Below, in pieces: positions 48,001 through 53,084 of a stretch of 64,000 bases of DNA (the stretch's first letter is position 1; each line of letters opens with the position of its first letter). Made by a program: the position numbers and the translations under genes. This DNA comes from Bacteroidaceae bacterium (lineage in GTDB: Bacteria; Bacteroidota; Bacteroidia; Bacteroidales; Bacteroidaceae), in NCBI GenBank assembly GCA_017557635.1, contig JAFYYH010000021.1:475161-539160 (forward strand), given 5' to 3'. The notes beneath the pieces are model-generated. The model was not told the origin of the DNA. It saw only the letters and a program-made list of their open reading frames with translations, and made no database searches.

Positions 48001-49675
48001 CTCCCCATTCCTCAACTCCGCTCTGTATGCCAGCCGCTTTCATTACACGACCCACGGAACCGGAATAGAGACTACCCCATTGTCTGCGTCCTATTGCTTT
48101 CGCCAACTGTCGCTTACCAGCCTGCAGACCCTTATTGGCTAAACCTAATCCAAACTCAGAGGCGTTTTCTATATACCGGTCAAAGATACCGTCCAAAGCG
48201 CCCTCTACCGTGCGGTCCAACTCGCCCTTATCATTTATCGTTGCTATACGCTCCATCACACCTGCATAGGTAGATGGACCAACGGCAGTCTGAATGGCAC
48301 CGCCCACAAGTGCACGTGTCTCGCCAACGGCAAACTTGCCGGTTCCTTTGATTGCGGCACGTCCCAACTTGGTAGAAGCTGTACCTGCACGCTTGGCAAA
48401 CCATTTTAGCATACCCTTTGTCGCGCCATTGGCGGCAGAACCGGTAGCGCCGCTGCCCACCATCATCTCAGCCATGAACTTCATGCTGTCAGCAAATGAA
48501 CCACCGGATTTATAGCTCCAGTGAATATCCTTGTTGTCATTGGTGGCCTGACTATTACGCAGGTAAGCCTCAAGTAAAGCCTGCTCGCTGTCTGTAAGGT
48601 TGTCATCCAGAACCTTAGCCATGTCATCCTCCTGGATGTCATTATATGAACCTATCAGACCAGTAACCTTGTTGTGCAGTTTATATATGGCATGATTGCT
48701 TGTTACGGGGTCAACAAGTTCTTCCCAGAACTCTTGCTCAGTTGCTCGGTCAGCACCTCCCTCTGCCATTGATGCCACAGCCTTAGCGGTTTTTTCATAC
48801 CATGGCATACCCTGAAAATCCTTTTTCTTAGTAGCGCCATACAACTTGATGGACTCATCTATGAGTTGGTTGGCGGCTTTATAATTTGCCTCATCTTCAG
48901 CGTTACCTGTCAGGTGGCTTGTCACATTCATCGTTCCTGGCTGCTCTGACGATACAAGTGCGGCCGGATTACCTGCGAGCGCCAGTCTGTTAAGAAATAG
49001 TCTGCGCCTTGCGCTTTTGTCATTAGGATTATTTTGAGCAGCAATATCCTGTTTAGCCAACTTATTCCACTTAGCTTCATTGGCTGCCTTCTGTTTTTTC
49101 AGGTCCTCAACGGTCTGATTACGGTAGTCGTTACGCTTTGATATTACAGCAGGATTGTTTTCATAAGCCTCTTGCTTTGTTTGGAGCTGATTTACAAGCT
49201 CATCATAATACCGCTTGTTTTCAGCAACATATTCATTTGCCTTTTTCCTGCGTTCTTCGGGCAAAGAGTCATCATCAAGCTCTGATTGTCTGGCCTCATA
49301 CTCCGCTATAAAGTCTCCATTGGTACGGTCAAACTCATCCAGTTCTGCTTGTTGTGTCTTGGCGCGTTCGCCCCAATAGTCATAGGGACGCATACGCTCC
49401 ACCTTGACATCTTTGTTATCCTCAACAAAGCGCTGCACGTTGGGAGTATGATAATCTTCGTTGGAATAGGTCTTTGAGTTGCCGTTAGGCAGTGTGAGTG
49501 TAAAGATATCATCTTTAGTATCCTCGTTCTCTACAGGTGCCAGAGGCTGTAACTCATACACTTTATACTGTTGGTCACTCTGCAAGAAATTCTGCACGTT
49601 AGGGGATGAGAACTCATCCTCTGTATATCTCTTTGACTTGCCGCCAGGCAACTCAATAACATAATCCTTTGCCAT
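30032..49675 (-). CDS. giant 6547-residue polyvalent virion protein with multiple enzyme modules
   Basis: One uninterrupted 19.6-kb frame. Modules: twin repeats at 4-45 and 57-98 (PNGNSKTY...PNVQRF); helical Gly/Ala-rich region about 390-620; zincin-like HEVVSH at 1202-1207; nucleotidyltransferase GSRSSGTARED at 1804 with Asp1816/1818; BECR/MuF_C-like GLEHIIDKH at 1938-1943; LPD1 with HEWWHALD at 2590; phosphoribosyltransferase loop DNVVDSGET at 2910; DEIQSKRHQEG module at 3267; ADP-ribosyltransferase (ART-PolyVal type, His3655 to IKSA near 3855); MORN/YwqK-like repeats about 4140-4310; RadC/JAMM HNHPSG at 4508 plus a degenerate second copy; HENVH at 5091; LPD38-like C-terminus with hydrophobic helices near 6175-6236. 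Probably packed in the virion and delivered into the cell with DNA, as in other polyvalent protein phages. Confidence 0.9.
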   Translation of the reverse strand: MAKDYVIELPGGKSKRYTEDEFSSPNVQNFLQSDQQYKVYELQPLAPVENEDTKDDIFTLTLPNGNSKTYSNEDYHTPNVQRFVEDNKDVKVERMRPYDYWGERAKTQQAELDEFDRTNGDFIAEYEARQSELDDDSLPEERRKKANEYVAENKRYYDELVNQLQTKQEAYENNPAVISKRNDYRNQTVEDLKKQKAANEAKWNKLAKQDIAAQNNPNDKSARRRLFLNRLALAGNPAALVSSEQPGTMNVTSHLTGNAEDEANYKAANQLIDESIKLYGATKKKDFQGMPWYEKTAKAVASMAEGGADRATEQEFWEELVDPVTSNHAIYKLHNKVTGLIGSYNDIQEDDMAKVLDDNLTDSEQALLEAYLRNSQATNDNKDIHWSYKSGGSFADSMKFMAEMMVGSGATGSAANGATKGMLKWFAKRAGTASTKLGRAAIKGTGKFAVGETRALVGGAIQTAVGPSTYAGVMERIATINDKGELDRTVEGALDGIFDRYIENASEFGLGLANKGLQAGKRQLAKAIGRRQWGSLYSGSVGRVMKAAGIQSGVEEWGEELNGAYIRALAGLMTGNKIGNTKEMGEFWSGENQLILLTSFAPTIGGGAALSVAQRKHLHNQQQSKKESLYNYLINTSGYTEDAAKAFVDAVGGDTPYDLAHNTSPYLRQFLKDNESDATGYKMILDYINTTAKALEADSRNAIDQKVNREHEREAVTGSMQGHSGFTMKRELPNGSAYMNGVRRVQIDGKTGYIVSGDETEWGVNYEDGSVGYLSEKDIQDAVSNGNGADTGWMTEEDFLDLHAVENKKAAEEMRMGSEKAKQAEDLKSVLTPQAEIPWDQGTAIVNQILPDGYVIQTPDGQINQYSISQIAEHMGNPIDSKSDEELENDEVVNIEHREELKDKVDVIAKRGDAVPLERDGKKYHINAALGWEEKEDGTPVLHVYVTDEEGNNDSMMLETEEVAAYLGVNEAAWAAKGGDTMTMEQNKPKPASYTDDKGVLRDKNGKAIPIVMDEKGQPIFDEDGNPTVNEDAFIQESPEAWAAWNDEQRQDGGSSSIALIGKLHAKAEAALVEAQKAIAAETSPSKLKVLEKQAQEIKDLDARYDAILNSYMAPEQKKNEAVLQRASEWEKATGVKVIMLERPEDVANTAARKKIEAQMEAEKQGKPAEKVKGWYDTKTKEVYFYLPNIDDAKDLDETFIHEVVSHRGLRELLGARNYAVLCRRVWDELMTEEQREEYIGYVSHLKGSEEDRRLAAADEFIAYFAEQMRMSPTEEVRTTWQQFVKMLLDLLNRITGTTITEEDLSSLLADSLTRYKLLNRQQTRESKREEKQEPKQESALSKIPSFTDNDGETDYKWSEAPDIQTALLGMSEAGLDSDSIKEFAANRVDALAGEAKKIAADKRKAASPKQMQKLNDALKENGRETLFWQTILDTINLAEAAEEQGAKAETKTETSAAEKAKQEPAPKKEPKKKGKRLSKNAPTEYQTLHKAVEDIIDEMDFATQVRYAVSRYKFLWDDLSGSKGLAHSVIATKGGASRHDKNQYFAWIAGKDKGGKTPEQIAEAIMADMPEAMTEGHDTSDALDIVLDAVTSAKSPSALVRQVYADIVERQEKAELEEAERQADAMAKEKGFANFQDYVTFEELQETGEDLVLIPESEIENYYNAIYGTEADERTGEGQGVLEGSSGGVLGEASGEETTQRQNEGNIPGGNGQNEVYGRGNSLGQGEASDNGSLGIRAGGSETRSDNVPVRTGTSGTAQNGVIQGLDGYTEQEIKEIVGEYMEDTLGESMPDDFRVTDIRIIGSRSSGTAREDSDLDILVEYEGSVREDDLFNALNGEDGLEIDGIKVDINPITPGKSGTIQEFLERNKDYKKEEPQPIGRGFFGNIYDQFKGKVKEAFDFLVSHKSGDLLGVFHDNELGDIDLVWGSKESNAGLEHIIDKHVGKGRDFETVEDAQKAIQEIIANGKKIKDNLDKIIYELNGKRVVAAKYVRNAKGEIINENKNWVVTSYDNNTPKSQKKQSASTLVTPESDKGSRAVAPDVSESKDTQSSESPNENGENNELTDAQVKALAFVTGKSEEEIRAQQGGLPYDASGEKTLHHPATLRAAYESGNAADIAKAEKAVGDYIMSSDSIEKLDITAKEFATRKKQAEKGSAEYRMDDFCEKKCRERIKEIKREAAEVKEPTERIDDVGEKIGGARKDLAQKMSDKIDLDADNFPKMFPKFDLKKMVEQGLDPKLAVPVQFLRQAAYEEYKRYTKRYGKKYALKAAQFYAAYAKRLLETGNADVDFKDSGFAFTEYGQAYIKNNIALFEKIYETLGDDMFGLDLKDYYIIPLTAGSRANSKYYRRGENGEMEQVDAYYATSHVGGGTSYYEEGRLGDAIDEVVGRLTESVDYKKSHPYKLVHYYRPGVKNSDYVGVKLGGKVVPLTDTMSSAEVQRYMRDHEAELQEKARMLDEQRKQKGEKSGGEGRWKPELTLGGKRTRVGKDFRGGRNVSPEEFRSTFGFRGVEFGNYVTQQERQRFLNESYDALMDLADMLGVSPRALGLGGQLGFAIGARGGGGQAAAHYEPGKNVINLTKTQGAGSLAHEWWHALDYFLNRDSEGRRKKSATANRRQEDFNTEAASTETINAFLRLMRAIEDSEYMERSKQLEEKVHPNRIGEGYYDKPTELAARAFQDYVQRRLTNSGQINDFLSSFTPDEKWNGEPDTYPYPQGEEATRLGSVFDSMFATMQEREEDGNVVLFRMAGEQAEQARLDKEYVEAVKSGDIDKALDMLREKALTTEGITGYVAPNAYSGSHRDVAKLIKTGKSDAVQKAAADMARFVPNNAVLVPIPSHEGKVTDETDTKILADAVAEITGSPVVVALEGNPRESRYQAKQQGKEGLKADELGFRQIAEIPEGKIPVFIDNVVDSGETAKAASEAIKGGFTMAYAKGVRSNPTSDLKNMTVTYDDNGNLIPLSQRFDADNTDVRFREANANQAIFVSNAQKAVENIKQEKATPEQWLAMIRSKGGLKAGEDKWMGLSQWLNDKKAEGVKTLTKPEVLDFIDSNKIEIEEERYAEEGAFRNTARFKEFNDEYRNLVADSEEKWEEADRDYAEFMDDMRGKYGEDWDSAMTDSESHVEEQLLEAREMWQENPAEAAFNYMVEEYGDDFGTAFMYDEDGLDIADPDAAAYYLEGDGIINDVRLGYTTEGLENKREIALTVPTIEPWDESDKTHFGDAGGGTAIGWIRFGETWTREDAGITHPVTGKEVSAKRDAKTLVIDEIQSKRHQEGREKGYRNPISAEQKDLYNELKSNHYEAINRLSAFVALLNSKYGSEAKFVKPEDLFEPGNKGHERWLASFSKEDRSRYNTLDEEVRKASVAVNNMEEELGGGDFDTRVPDAPFDKNWPELCMKRMLRLAAEEGYGKMAWTSGEIQADRYDLGRQVRSIFAGFDQDGNRGLLIHLLDGPTIDIIHDDKGNIIKHNSVIDGLDAAKNISDLVGKEIAADALTITGKGTANGREYKDDALRVGISGMQGFYDKMLPAFMTKYGKQWGVKPELQEFPDIHGKWWTIDITPEMKADVMEGQVMFRIGNNERTHELNDKQKNPGEDHIIAEPDVFERKTLDEAYQDAYMRGDTELAESMVRDAFKAAYPNTKVVDKKGEPLVVEHATNDDFTEFDIDYLGKSSKDKGLFGAGFYFGTHAPRWLGETKNIMKVFLGMNKPFEIDDSVKEENKTIYHYLVDKFDIPALRALVLTQYKKSINLGEYIDIIKAVDAEIERGEHDEKLAADEEIQNSYRPQDKMPVYRYQLISKRAGDFGSLPNSIQYIIAEAIGSEEFSAALKEGGYDGVIADRSENYKEYVAFYPSQIKSAETFTFDDQGNLIPLSQRFNEQDDDIRFRLSKNNRKTVESWLNKRTDIDAAERESTLAYIDNLADAKTQLATGWWFAKGTIRLPEDMPKVEQAVAVSTIAKVDPLKYSSPMELINAHADIQVKEKPINPDEVSTLHKHRELPDGIVIYDVDDSEESRKNMRAIIDTHFGKESSPWCLLQGDGEGNLTSQSREYWDYYNSYPKQVAFKDGKLLAFSANRGDRLWWDKQDRSYYGIPVTGKIPGDEQGRMADMEYNSETGKLMSVGRPYIGNRNNGEFMEWFDVEGPLIERSHFKDGRRVGKFETWYPDGTRKEFFQYDEDGRLHGPMERWYENGQQQTKGQFYHSMITGEYKEWYPNGQLAHKSIHGEPDEYNFIHRIAPEEEWHPNGTKKKYMPFDKDGKINGRVEFWNASGDLIDSVEYKDGRKDGEEIFYQHGQPVKLTYWRNGSWVGEKYLALTKEEDGIRFRETPSLFSPEEMVGNVAGSQRSINFAGKNRSNAGAATDIQRQGDTGRTQNDRSGTSDIQRQGDTPGAAYPRVNNPKGVKDIIPPLRGLEEGETCLVERKMSEDKNFSFIAGNKIESLDDIAYIFKQLENKAIENAFVVFHGGPGTKVQDAYVLHIGMGGIANSSVDLSPIIPMLNAVHPKQVTLVHNHPSGNIVSSRQDRALLQSVTDLVKTYARYADVTPGIIIDTTRGVYGTFDVNSQDAVGNMPDKAKDEVKVPVYKFDEAAFSPEYKPQHMKSIRTSLDVARFVASHRLGERRKVNVLCLDNAAHVIGNFFSDLTDVSTEDEARRLARECAHYAGACGARLVCVFGTGIPMNSASVAATKRLLKTADIEMVDALSIIDENYSYFSYADRGLLNEPENGYAAKAEGTAEKQTRYDMPESSGDEEVRFRRVTDPLTIARLETGKKARGYRTVKVNEDGSFGSPMAGKLGKAGEQSKATSSFYLGQWEEAEENPGLANKNGKINLIKPQGRGSVNGVDYNPYIHIRPTTLNKQFTQAWNRPELAYIETEYPESELTSGYKAEKAAKSVGRHRWNGGELILSRWDKPLRIVPWEEVADGWEDEFGETGVTFDIVPPALLQILDERGVEILAPKKSAGQAAMDAYNNWRNGVESETTMFRMSDTSDRREDESPMQFTWRIKDAYEDDFNTIDDTHILSGQEMLSKEGFRRMMNILLNVDIDALYEDYKEDFADKDKDGGRYEYEGIEPKIIIFARDETTSGEQVMTEMLHENVHGTIGEVPANAVPSMIRFFAGRYGEDARRWAEDLYQLLKKIDAEEADNEFITYNLSHDLFHRREYERVKGYAGGDEQLESFFNGIVNRIKKTENADERRKGDDGQAGRDGESLAGRTQAEAAGTGVGYTNSIQGKRDAVTDSAAKPGMEYGGSEVGDNGNLGGPDDEVRWRTVEPTDYEDSAADMTERCKAVGANLGVAVEVINEPKNSFKSSYQDGKLTINIGALNGDSPLEAALMAMCREMPLSDILGADAVREFAQELYRELPEFRQKVVEIAQQSYGWDTARAMMEYLGSMAESTTDDAESQDTWDIIETAFNKMIDKVLNRAPMGWRWVEGNTLRYILFQNAHQGDKSIATIARGAALAHNLGLSAADDENRTDGAQAARVQQAEERTGESAANLYNRVVSRMWARMDETYRDQFQSVNTLVDALEKASKKQAQGFEDIRKSLNQQSSKGLAAMQKWEREHWDKMMKAVQAIIDERGMSYDEIERYLMLKHGVERNDILAKRDARAFYQAIHDNKVAAIKEFAKQHPDLTDEEINKRISREDDILDRHFVAIESGTDSKYKELREKDYGGLTGLYSKYENIEPYDPTKETQEAYEKRLLAARKPMFDNMSDMELAADAEIADFEKRMGSDYMTELWKQINGATKAVLKHQYDANMMSRGQYEHVRDMFKYYVPLRGFAETTPEDMYSYYTSNADATFVAPLKQAKGRKTKAESPLAYIGAMASSAIAADIKNESKLALYYFVSNRQKDNDLVLVSDVWYVKQVDENGNAKLDDQGRTIFEPQYPPFTEALSTDQAKAEYEQWENEMKQLAREHRAFRGVREIDKQRLNYVVNTSKQQVKSHIITFKLGGRDMFMFINGNPRAAQAINGELNVDASKSEFTKVTLKILRGFASINTSLNPEFWLSNLQRDMLFALMSVNIKEDKAYNEAFRKNLKQALKVVRMKRDLQNGKLGTGELEQHYRLFVENGGVTGYTSVRGTDVWEAEIKKYTGETRTAIERAGAALDAVQEFGESFEQMTRFAAYLTSRQQGKSVVESVADAKELTVNFNRKGSGKGITWKESEFLRTREGRKLNDIERLFAVLASMLSVYGRHAIMFFNASVQGLNAMYLLTKKNKSKLGLWVGGYLMLGAMNAVLHSMLDGDDDDDDQYLDVPDYERRNNLLLGLKGVYLKWALPQEARVFYGMGDMVVNHSLGREPHRNIVGEVASMIGEIAPLDATSGLAAVLPSIGTPFVEVWQNKDYKGARVYNENRFLSDEEKKHIPAYRNPLKNTSKVYVALSEALNWISGGNEYEAGAVNWNPNIMEHIVEGYTGGVGTTVGKGLKFMENALGGEVKISDTPFLRRLMTWNDDRYRNAHVTDLYYYYREVAQDTERRLKEAMKAGDEKYYKKVTDSYDYKVLEVWKRYEKEMDGYDKYLRQLDGKDRKQRKQVTREHDALRARMIREISDLK

Positions 49676-49695
49676 ATATGATGATTGTGTTTGGC

Positions 49696-51042
49696 TTAGC
49701 CTGCAACAGGAAAGCCGTCTTTATCTGTTTTTATCTCATTTTTCTGAGGTCCCTGCTGTTGCTGCTCACCTATGTTGTAGGAGTTAATGGAAACTCTGCG
49801 CAAAGCCTCTACAAGAGTGGGGGAGTACATGGCCGCTGTTTGTATCTGAGTTTGAAGGTCGGTACCAGATAGCTTACCTTCAGTGAACATGTCACCCTTA
49901 GCACCTTTCAGCTGGTTAACTATAGCATCCAAATCAAATCCTGCGGCCGCCAGTTCCTCTTTCACCTGCTTATCCTGAGCATAAGACAGGATAGTGTTTT
50001 TAAGGCTGTTGGGGTGAACATACATCACCACGGCGTTACGGTCACCATAAGCAGGTATTTCAAGCGCCTGTGCGCCCATTTTCTTGGCTGCCGTCGCTGG
50101 ATCGTAACTGAAACCTCCGTTGCCGTCAGGAACAAGACCCTGCTTAAGGAGTTCAATGTTAAATCTGGTCTCATCAGCACTGTATCTTTGCTTTATAGCA
50201 GCCATCTCAACATCCTGGCCTCGCATCTGTGCCTCAATCCTTTTAGCTGCCAGTACGTCACTGACAGTATTACGTCCGCGCTCATACGCCTCATCATCCT
50301 CGGCTTTCCGCTGTTGTGCCAGACCCATTGCATTGGCACCCTTGAGTTTTCTCAGGTTCAGCTGCTCGACAATCTGCTCCTTGGTAAACTGGTGCCTTGC
50401 GTTCTCACCGGCCATTTCCTGCTGGCGCAGTTTGTCACGCATACGGTCCAGACGTTCCCGTTCCTGTAAGCGGTGTTGGTCGACTTCACGCATCCAGTCT
50501 TGAGTGACGGTACGCGGCTGCTGGTTGACAGCACCGCGGCTGGTACCTATAAGGTTGGTGAGCGCGCTGGCAAACTCCGTCACGCCGGCAAACACACTCT
50601 TAGTGGTGTCAATCTGCCTCTGCAGCTCAGCCTCTTTCTTGGCCTCTCGCAGCTCGTTCTGATAACCCTCTACTATTTTACCAAGAAAGTTCTGATAATT
50701 GGCGTTAGCGGCTGCATTGGCTTTTGCAGCATCCTCGGCCGCCTGTTCCATATCCCTGTTTGCCTGTTCCATGACAGTAGATACGGTGCGGTTTACCTCA
50801 ACACCCTCTACATCCTCACCATTATCGGTGTCATGAGTAGTGGCGGCAGGCTGTGTGCCAGCAGCCATTTGAGCTGCCGATATGCCTGGCTGCACCTGTC
50901 CCTGGAGTGCTGCAGCCTGCTGCTTTTGCGCAGCTGCCAATTCAGCCGCCTGAGCGGCCAGCCTTTCCTGTTCCTCGCGCTTTCTGCGCTCCTCCAGCTC
51001 GTTCTGGAGTTCCATTGTTTGCTGTGAACCTGTTGACGGCAT
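49696..51042 (-). CDS. coiled-coil internal virion protein
   Basis: 448 residues rich in Gln, Ala and Glu, mostly helical: NELEERRKREEQERLAAQ near the start, long helices about 90-300 (REVDQHRLQERERLDRMRDK), and a compact C-terminal part (GDRNAVVMYVHPNSLKNTIL). It is encoded directly upstream of the giant protein and downstream of a small membrane-active protein, the order of the ejected core proteins of T7-like phages. A start at MELQNELEERR, nine codons downstream, is also possible. Confidence 0.65.
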   Translation of the reverse strand: MPSTGSQQTMELQNELEERRKREEQERLAAQAAELAAAQKQQAAALQGQVQPGISAAQMAAGTQPAATTHDTDNGEDVEGVEVNRTVSTVMEQANRDMEQAAEDAAKANAAANANYQNFLGKIVEGYQNELREAKKEAELQRQIDTTKSVFAGVTEFASALTNLIGTSRGAVNQQPRTVTQDWMREVDQHRLQERERLDRMRDKLRQQEMAGENARHQFTKEQIVEQLNLRKLKGANAMGLAQQRKAEDDEAYERGRNTVSDVLAAKRIEAQMRGQDVEMAAIKQRYSADETRFNIELLKQGLVPDGNGGFSYDPATAAKKMGAQALEIPAYGDRNAVVMYVHPNSLKNTILSYAQDKQVKEELAAAGFDLDAIVNQLKGAKGDMFTEGKLSGTDLQTQIQTAAMYSPTLVEALRRVSINSYNIGEQQQQGPQKNEIKTDKDGFPVAG

Positions 51043-51059
51043 AATGCGTGAGTGTTAGG

Positions 51060-51653
51060 TTAATTCTTTTTCTTGAACAAATCAGACCATTCCTTGTCTT
51101 TGAGCGCATCCACCAGAGCGCCGCCCATTTGTACGGCAGCACCTGAAGCCTGTGCGCCAGCCTGTGCGGTCTGCTGTGCCTGCTGCATGTTCTGATTATA
51201 ACCGGCATTTGCCATGTTCTGAGACGCGGCATTGTCCATACCCAGGTACATCTGGTCCAGCTTATCCTGATTAGCGGCTCCGGCAGCTGCTATATTGGCA
51301 ATGGTCTCACCCATAGCCTTGTTGGCCGCCTCTTTCTCAGCCGCCAGCGCAGCCTCACTGCCGCCAGCTACCACGTTGGTAGCGCGTGACTGGTTGTAAC
51401 GCTCGTTAATCAGCTCACGCTGTTTGGTGAGCGCAGCCTGAACATCGGCACGTTTGGTGTAATCCTGGTTACTGCGTATGTTGTACCAGTTCTCGATCTT
51501 ACGGCGTTGAGCCTCGGTCTCCCTGTTATAAGCGTCACGTGCCGTATTAGCCTGCCCCTTGGAGTTTTTTGCTGCGATGCCGGTGCTGGCCAGACTCGAC
51601 ACGCCACTTATGATAGCCGCTACTATAGCAGGCGCTATTGCCATTGTAAGCAT
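51060..51653 (-). CDS. small internal virion protein with N-terminal hydrophobic helix
   Basis: 197 residues from MLTMAIAPAIVAAII; an ATG 11 codons upstream adds residues from the leader and is less likely. A hydrophobic Ala-rich helix (IAPAIVAAIISGVSSLAS) is followed by an Ala/Gln/Asn-rich helical protein (NMANAGYNQNMQQAQQTAQ). This composition resembles the small membrane-inserting ejection proteins of podoviruses (gp14-like). The shared upstream element (copy 4) lies about 60 bases before the start. Confidence 0.6.
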   Translation of the reverse strand: MLTMAIAPAIVAAIISGVSSLASTGIAAKNSKGQANTARDAYNRETEAQRRKIENWYNIRSNQDYTKRADVQAALTKQRELINERYNQSRATNVVAGGSEAALAAEKEAANKAMGETIANIAAAGAANQDKLDQMYLGMDNAASQNMANAGYNQNMQQAQQTAQAGAQASGAAVQMGGALVDALKDKEWSDLFKKKN

Positions 51654-51713
51654 AGTAATGTAATTTGAGTTTATAAACCAACCCAAAATAAAAAAAGACC
51701 GCCCCTAACAGCA

Positions 51714-51727
51714 GTCTATTTTAGCCC
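51714..51727 (-). promoter_or_regulatory. shared upstream element, copy 4
   Basis: GTCTATTTTAGCCC, one mismatch to copies 1, 2 and 5, in the gap between the 104-residue gene and the small internal virion protein, about 60 bases before the start of the latter. Confidence 0.55.
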
Positions 51728-51775
51728 ACACCACAAATGGTTACGGCAAACTACATTAAACTACAATAGTATCAA

Positions 51776-52090
51776 TCAAGGCGTTTCGGCACGCATCTCC
51801 TCCAGTTCCTCTTTATATGTCTTGACAGGCACTTTATCTTTCAGCTCCACAGCGCTCAGCTTAGGTATCACGTAGGGAATAAGGTCCTTCATTACCTTGG
51901 CACGCTCAGCAGGCTGCATGGCCGCCAGGTCCTCTGACAGCTTTGCTTTGGTCGGTCCCAGACCCTCACCGCTCACATAGGCACCAACGATATCGGCCAG
52001 CGCGCTCTTAGCCTCGCCAGTCACCTTATTAGGTGTGCCCTTGGTGCGTCCACCTAATCGGCCCTTACCGTCATTCTTTTGCCTTGACAT
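51776..52090 (-). CDS. small phage protein with DUF5681-like N-terminus
   Basis: 104 residues. The basic start GKGRLGGRTKGTPNKVT is the GRxxGTPNK motif found in DUF5681 and in several small terminase-like phage proteins; the remainder is helical. It is separated by three bases from the 178-residue gene. A DNA-recognition role in packaging would compete with the candidate at 20349; sequence alone cannot decide. Confidence 0.55.
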   Translation of the reverse strand: MSRQKNDGKGRLGGRTKGTPNKVTGEAKSALADIVGAYVSGEGLGPTKAKLSEDLAAMQPAERAKVMKDLIPYVIPKLSAVELKDKVPVKTYKEELEEMRAETP

Positions 52091-52093
52091 ATA

Positions 52094-52630
52094 TTATCGC
52101 AGATTTCTTGGTCGGCCCCACGGATTAAGCGGAGGAATGATAGTTGTATCTGGTATCATGGCGTTGTTTATCTCTGCCTCTATCTGATCCAGCTCGGCAG
52201 CATACACCGCGCTCTGCTTGCTGCCCATACCGGCCGCATACCAGTCATACAACGCGCCATATACGATGTAACGATGAATATAGGTTGCAACAGATTTAAG
52301 CAGCTCATCTTTGAGTATTGTGGGAACTATCAGGTGATACTCAATATATTCGTTCTGCTGCAGGTCATCATCAGCGATAACCGTCACCTCCTCAGCCTTT
52401 ATGAAACGCCTGAGCATCTTACGGACCTGTGCCTCGCGGAACTCTACGTTACGTGCCATTAAATGACCGTCAAGGCTTTCCTTAACGTCACTGCTCATAG
52501 CGTCACGCTGCTGCGGACTGGGCACGCTCGATACCTCGGCATACTTATATGTCAGTGAGTCAATATCATCATAGATACCCTGTTTACGTATCTTGATAGT
52601 GCGTTCTTTATTCTCCGTCTGCTGGCTCAT
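52094..52630 (-). CDS. virion-region protein, possible connector
   Basis: 178 residues, mixed alpha/beta, with a helix-rich C-terminus (YIHRYIVYGALYDWYAAGMG, then DQIEAEINNAMIPDTT). It resembles in style the head-tail connector proteins that form small rings, but no family is recognised. It overlaps the 158-residue gene by 23 bases, indicating tight coupling. Confidence 0.55.
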   Translation of the reverse strand: MSQQTENKERTIKIRKQGIYDDIDSLTYKYAEVSSVPSPQQRDAMSSDVKESLDGHLMARNVEFREAQVRKMLRRFIKAEEVTVIADDDLQQNEYIEYHLIVPTILKDELLKSVATYIHRYIVYGALYDWYAAGMGSKQSAVYAAELDQIEAEINNAMIPDTTIIPPLNPWGRPRNLR

Positions 52631-53084
52631 ATCTCGGTGGTGTTTTGCTGAATAACAGACCTTCTATCTCCCCGGCTGCATCGGCCGTCTGCAAGCTGTG
52701 TGTATTACTCAGCTCACCGGCATTCACAGACTTGTAGTAGCGTGCCAGCGTGTAATGCACCAGATAGTCATGGCAAGCGTCAGCAAGCGGCTGTGCCTTA
52801 TTGCTGGCACGGCGGTCACTCATGTCAAGTTCCCATACCAGTTGCTGGCCCACGCGCCCGTCAAGAGTGTTATCGGCCTGCGCTGTGTCATCAACATTCA
52901 GGTAGCGCTGCAGCATACGCGTCAGCGCCGAGCTCACAATCACAATCTCACGTTTAAGCTGCTCGTTCTTATCGCTGCCTGCCTCCGTGCGGTACTGCAT
53001 GTCAGGCTCCATACCCTGAACGTCCAAGTGGCTGCGCTCACGAATATCCTTGAGCAGCTCCTCTATAATGATAGTAATGGTCAT
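52608..53084 (-). CDS. virion-region protein, possible head completion
   Basis: 158 residues. SSALTRMLQRYLNVDDTAQ and LADACHDYLVHYTLARYYKSVN are helices of a type also seen in the two flanking genes (DWYA / HYTLARYYK / HITAQWLIEKQYKRAEE), so the three products may be related small virion proteins. ATGA overlap with the gene upstream. Confidence 0.55.
   Translation of the reverse strand: MTITIIIEELLKDIRERSHLDVQGMEPDMQYRTEAGSDKNEQLKREIVIVSSALTRMLQRYLNVDDTAQADNTLDGRVGQQLVWELDMSDRRASNKAQPLADACHDYLVHYTLARYYKSVNAGELSNTHSLQTADAAGEIEGLLFSKTPPRYEPADGE

Noticed and set aside
30032-49675. Phage RNA polymerase or helicase/methylase module in the giant protein
   Set aside because: Other giant phage proteins carry these, so they were looked for; no polymerase, DEAD-box or DPPY motif was found in this chain.
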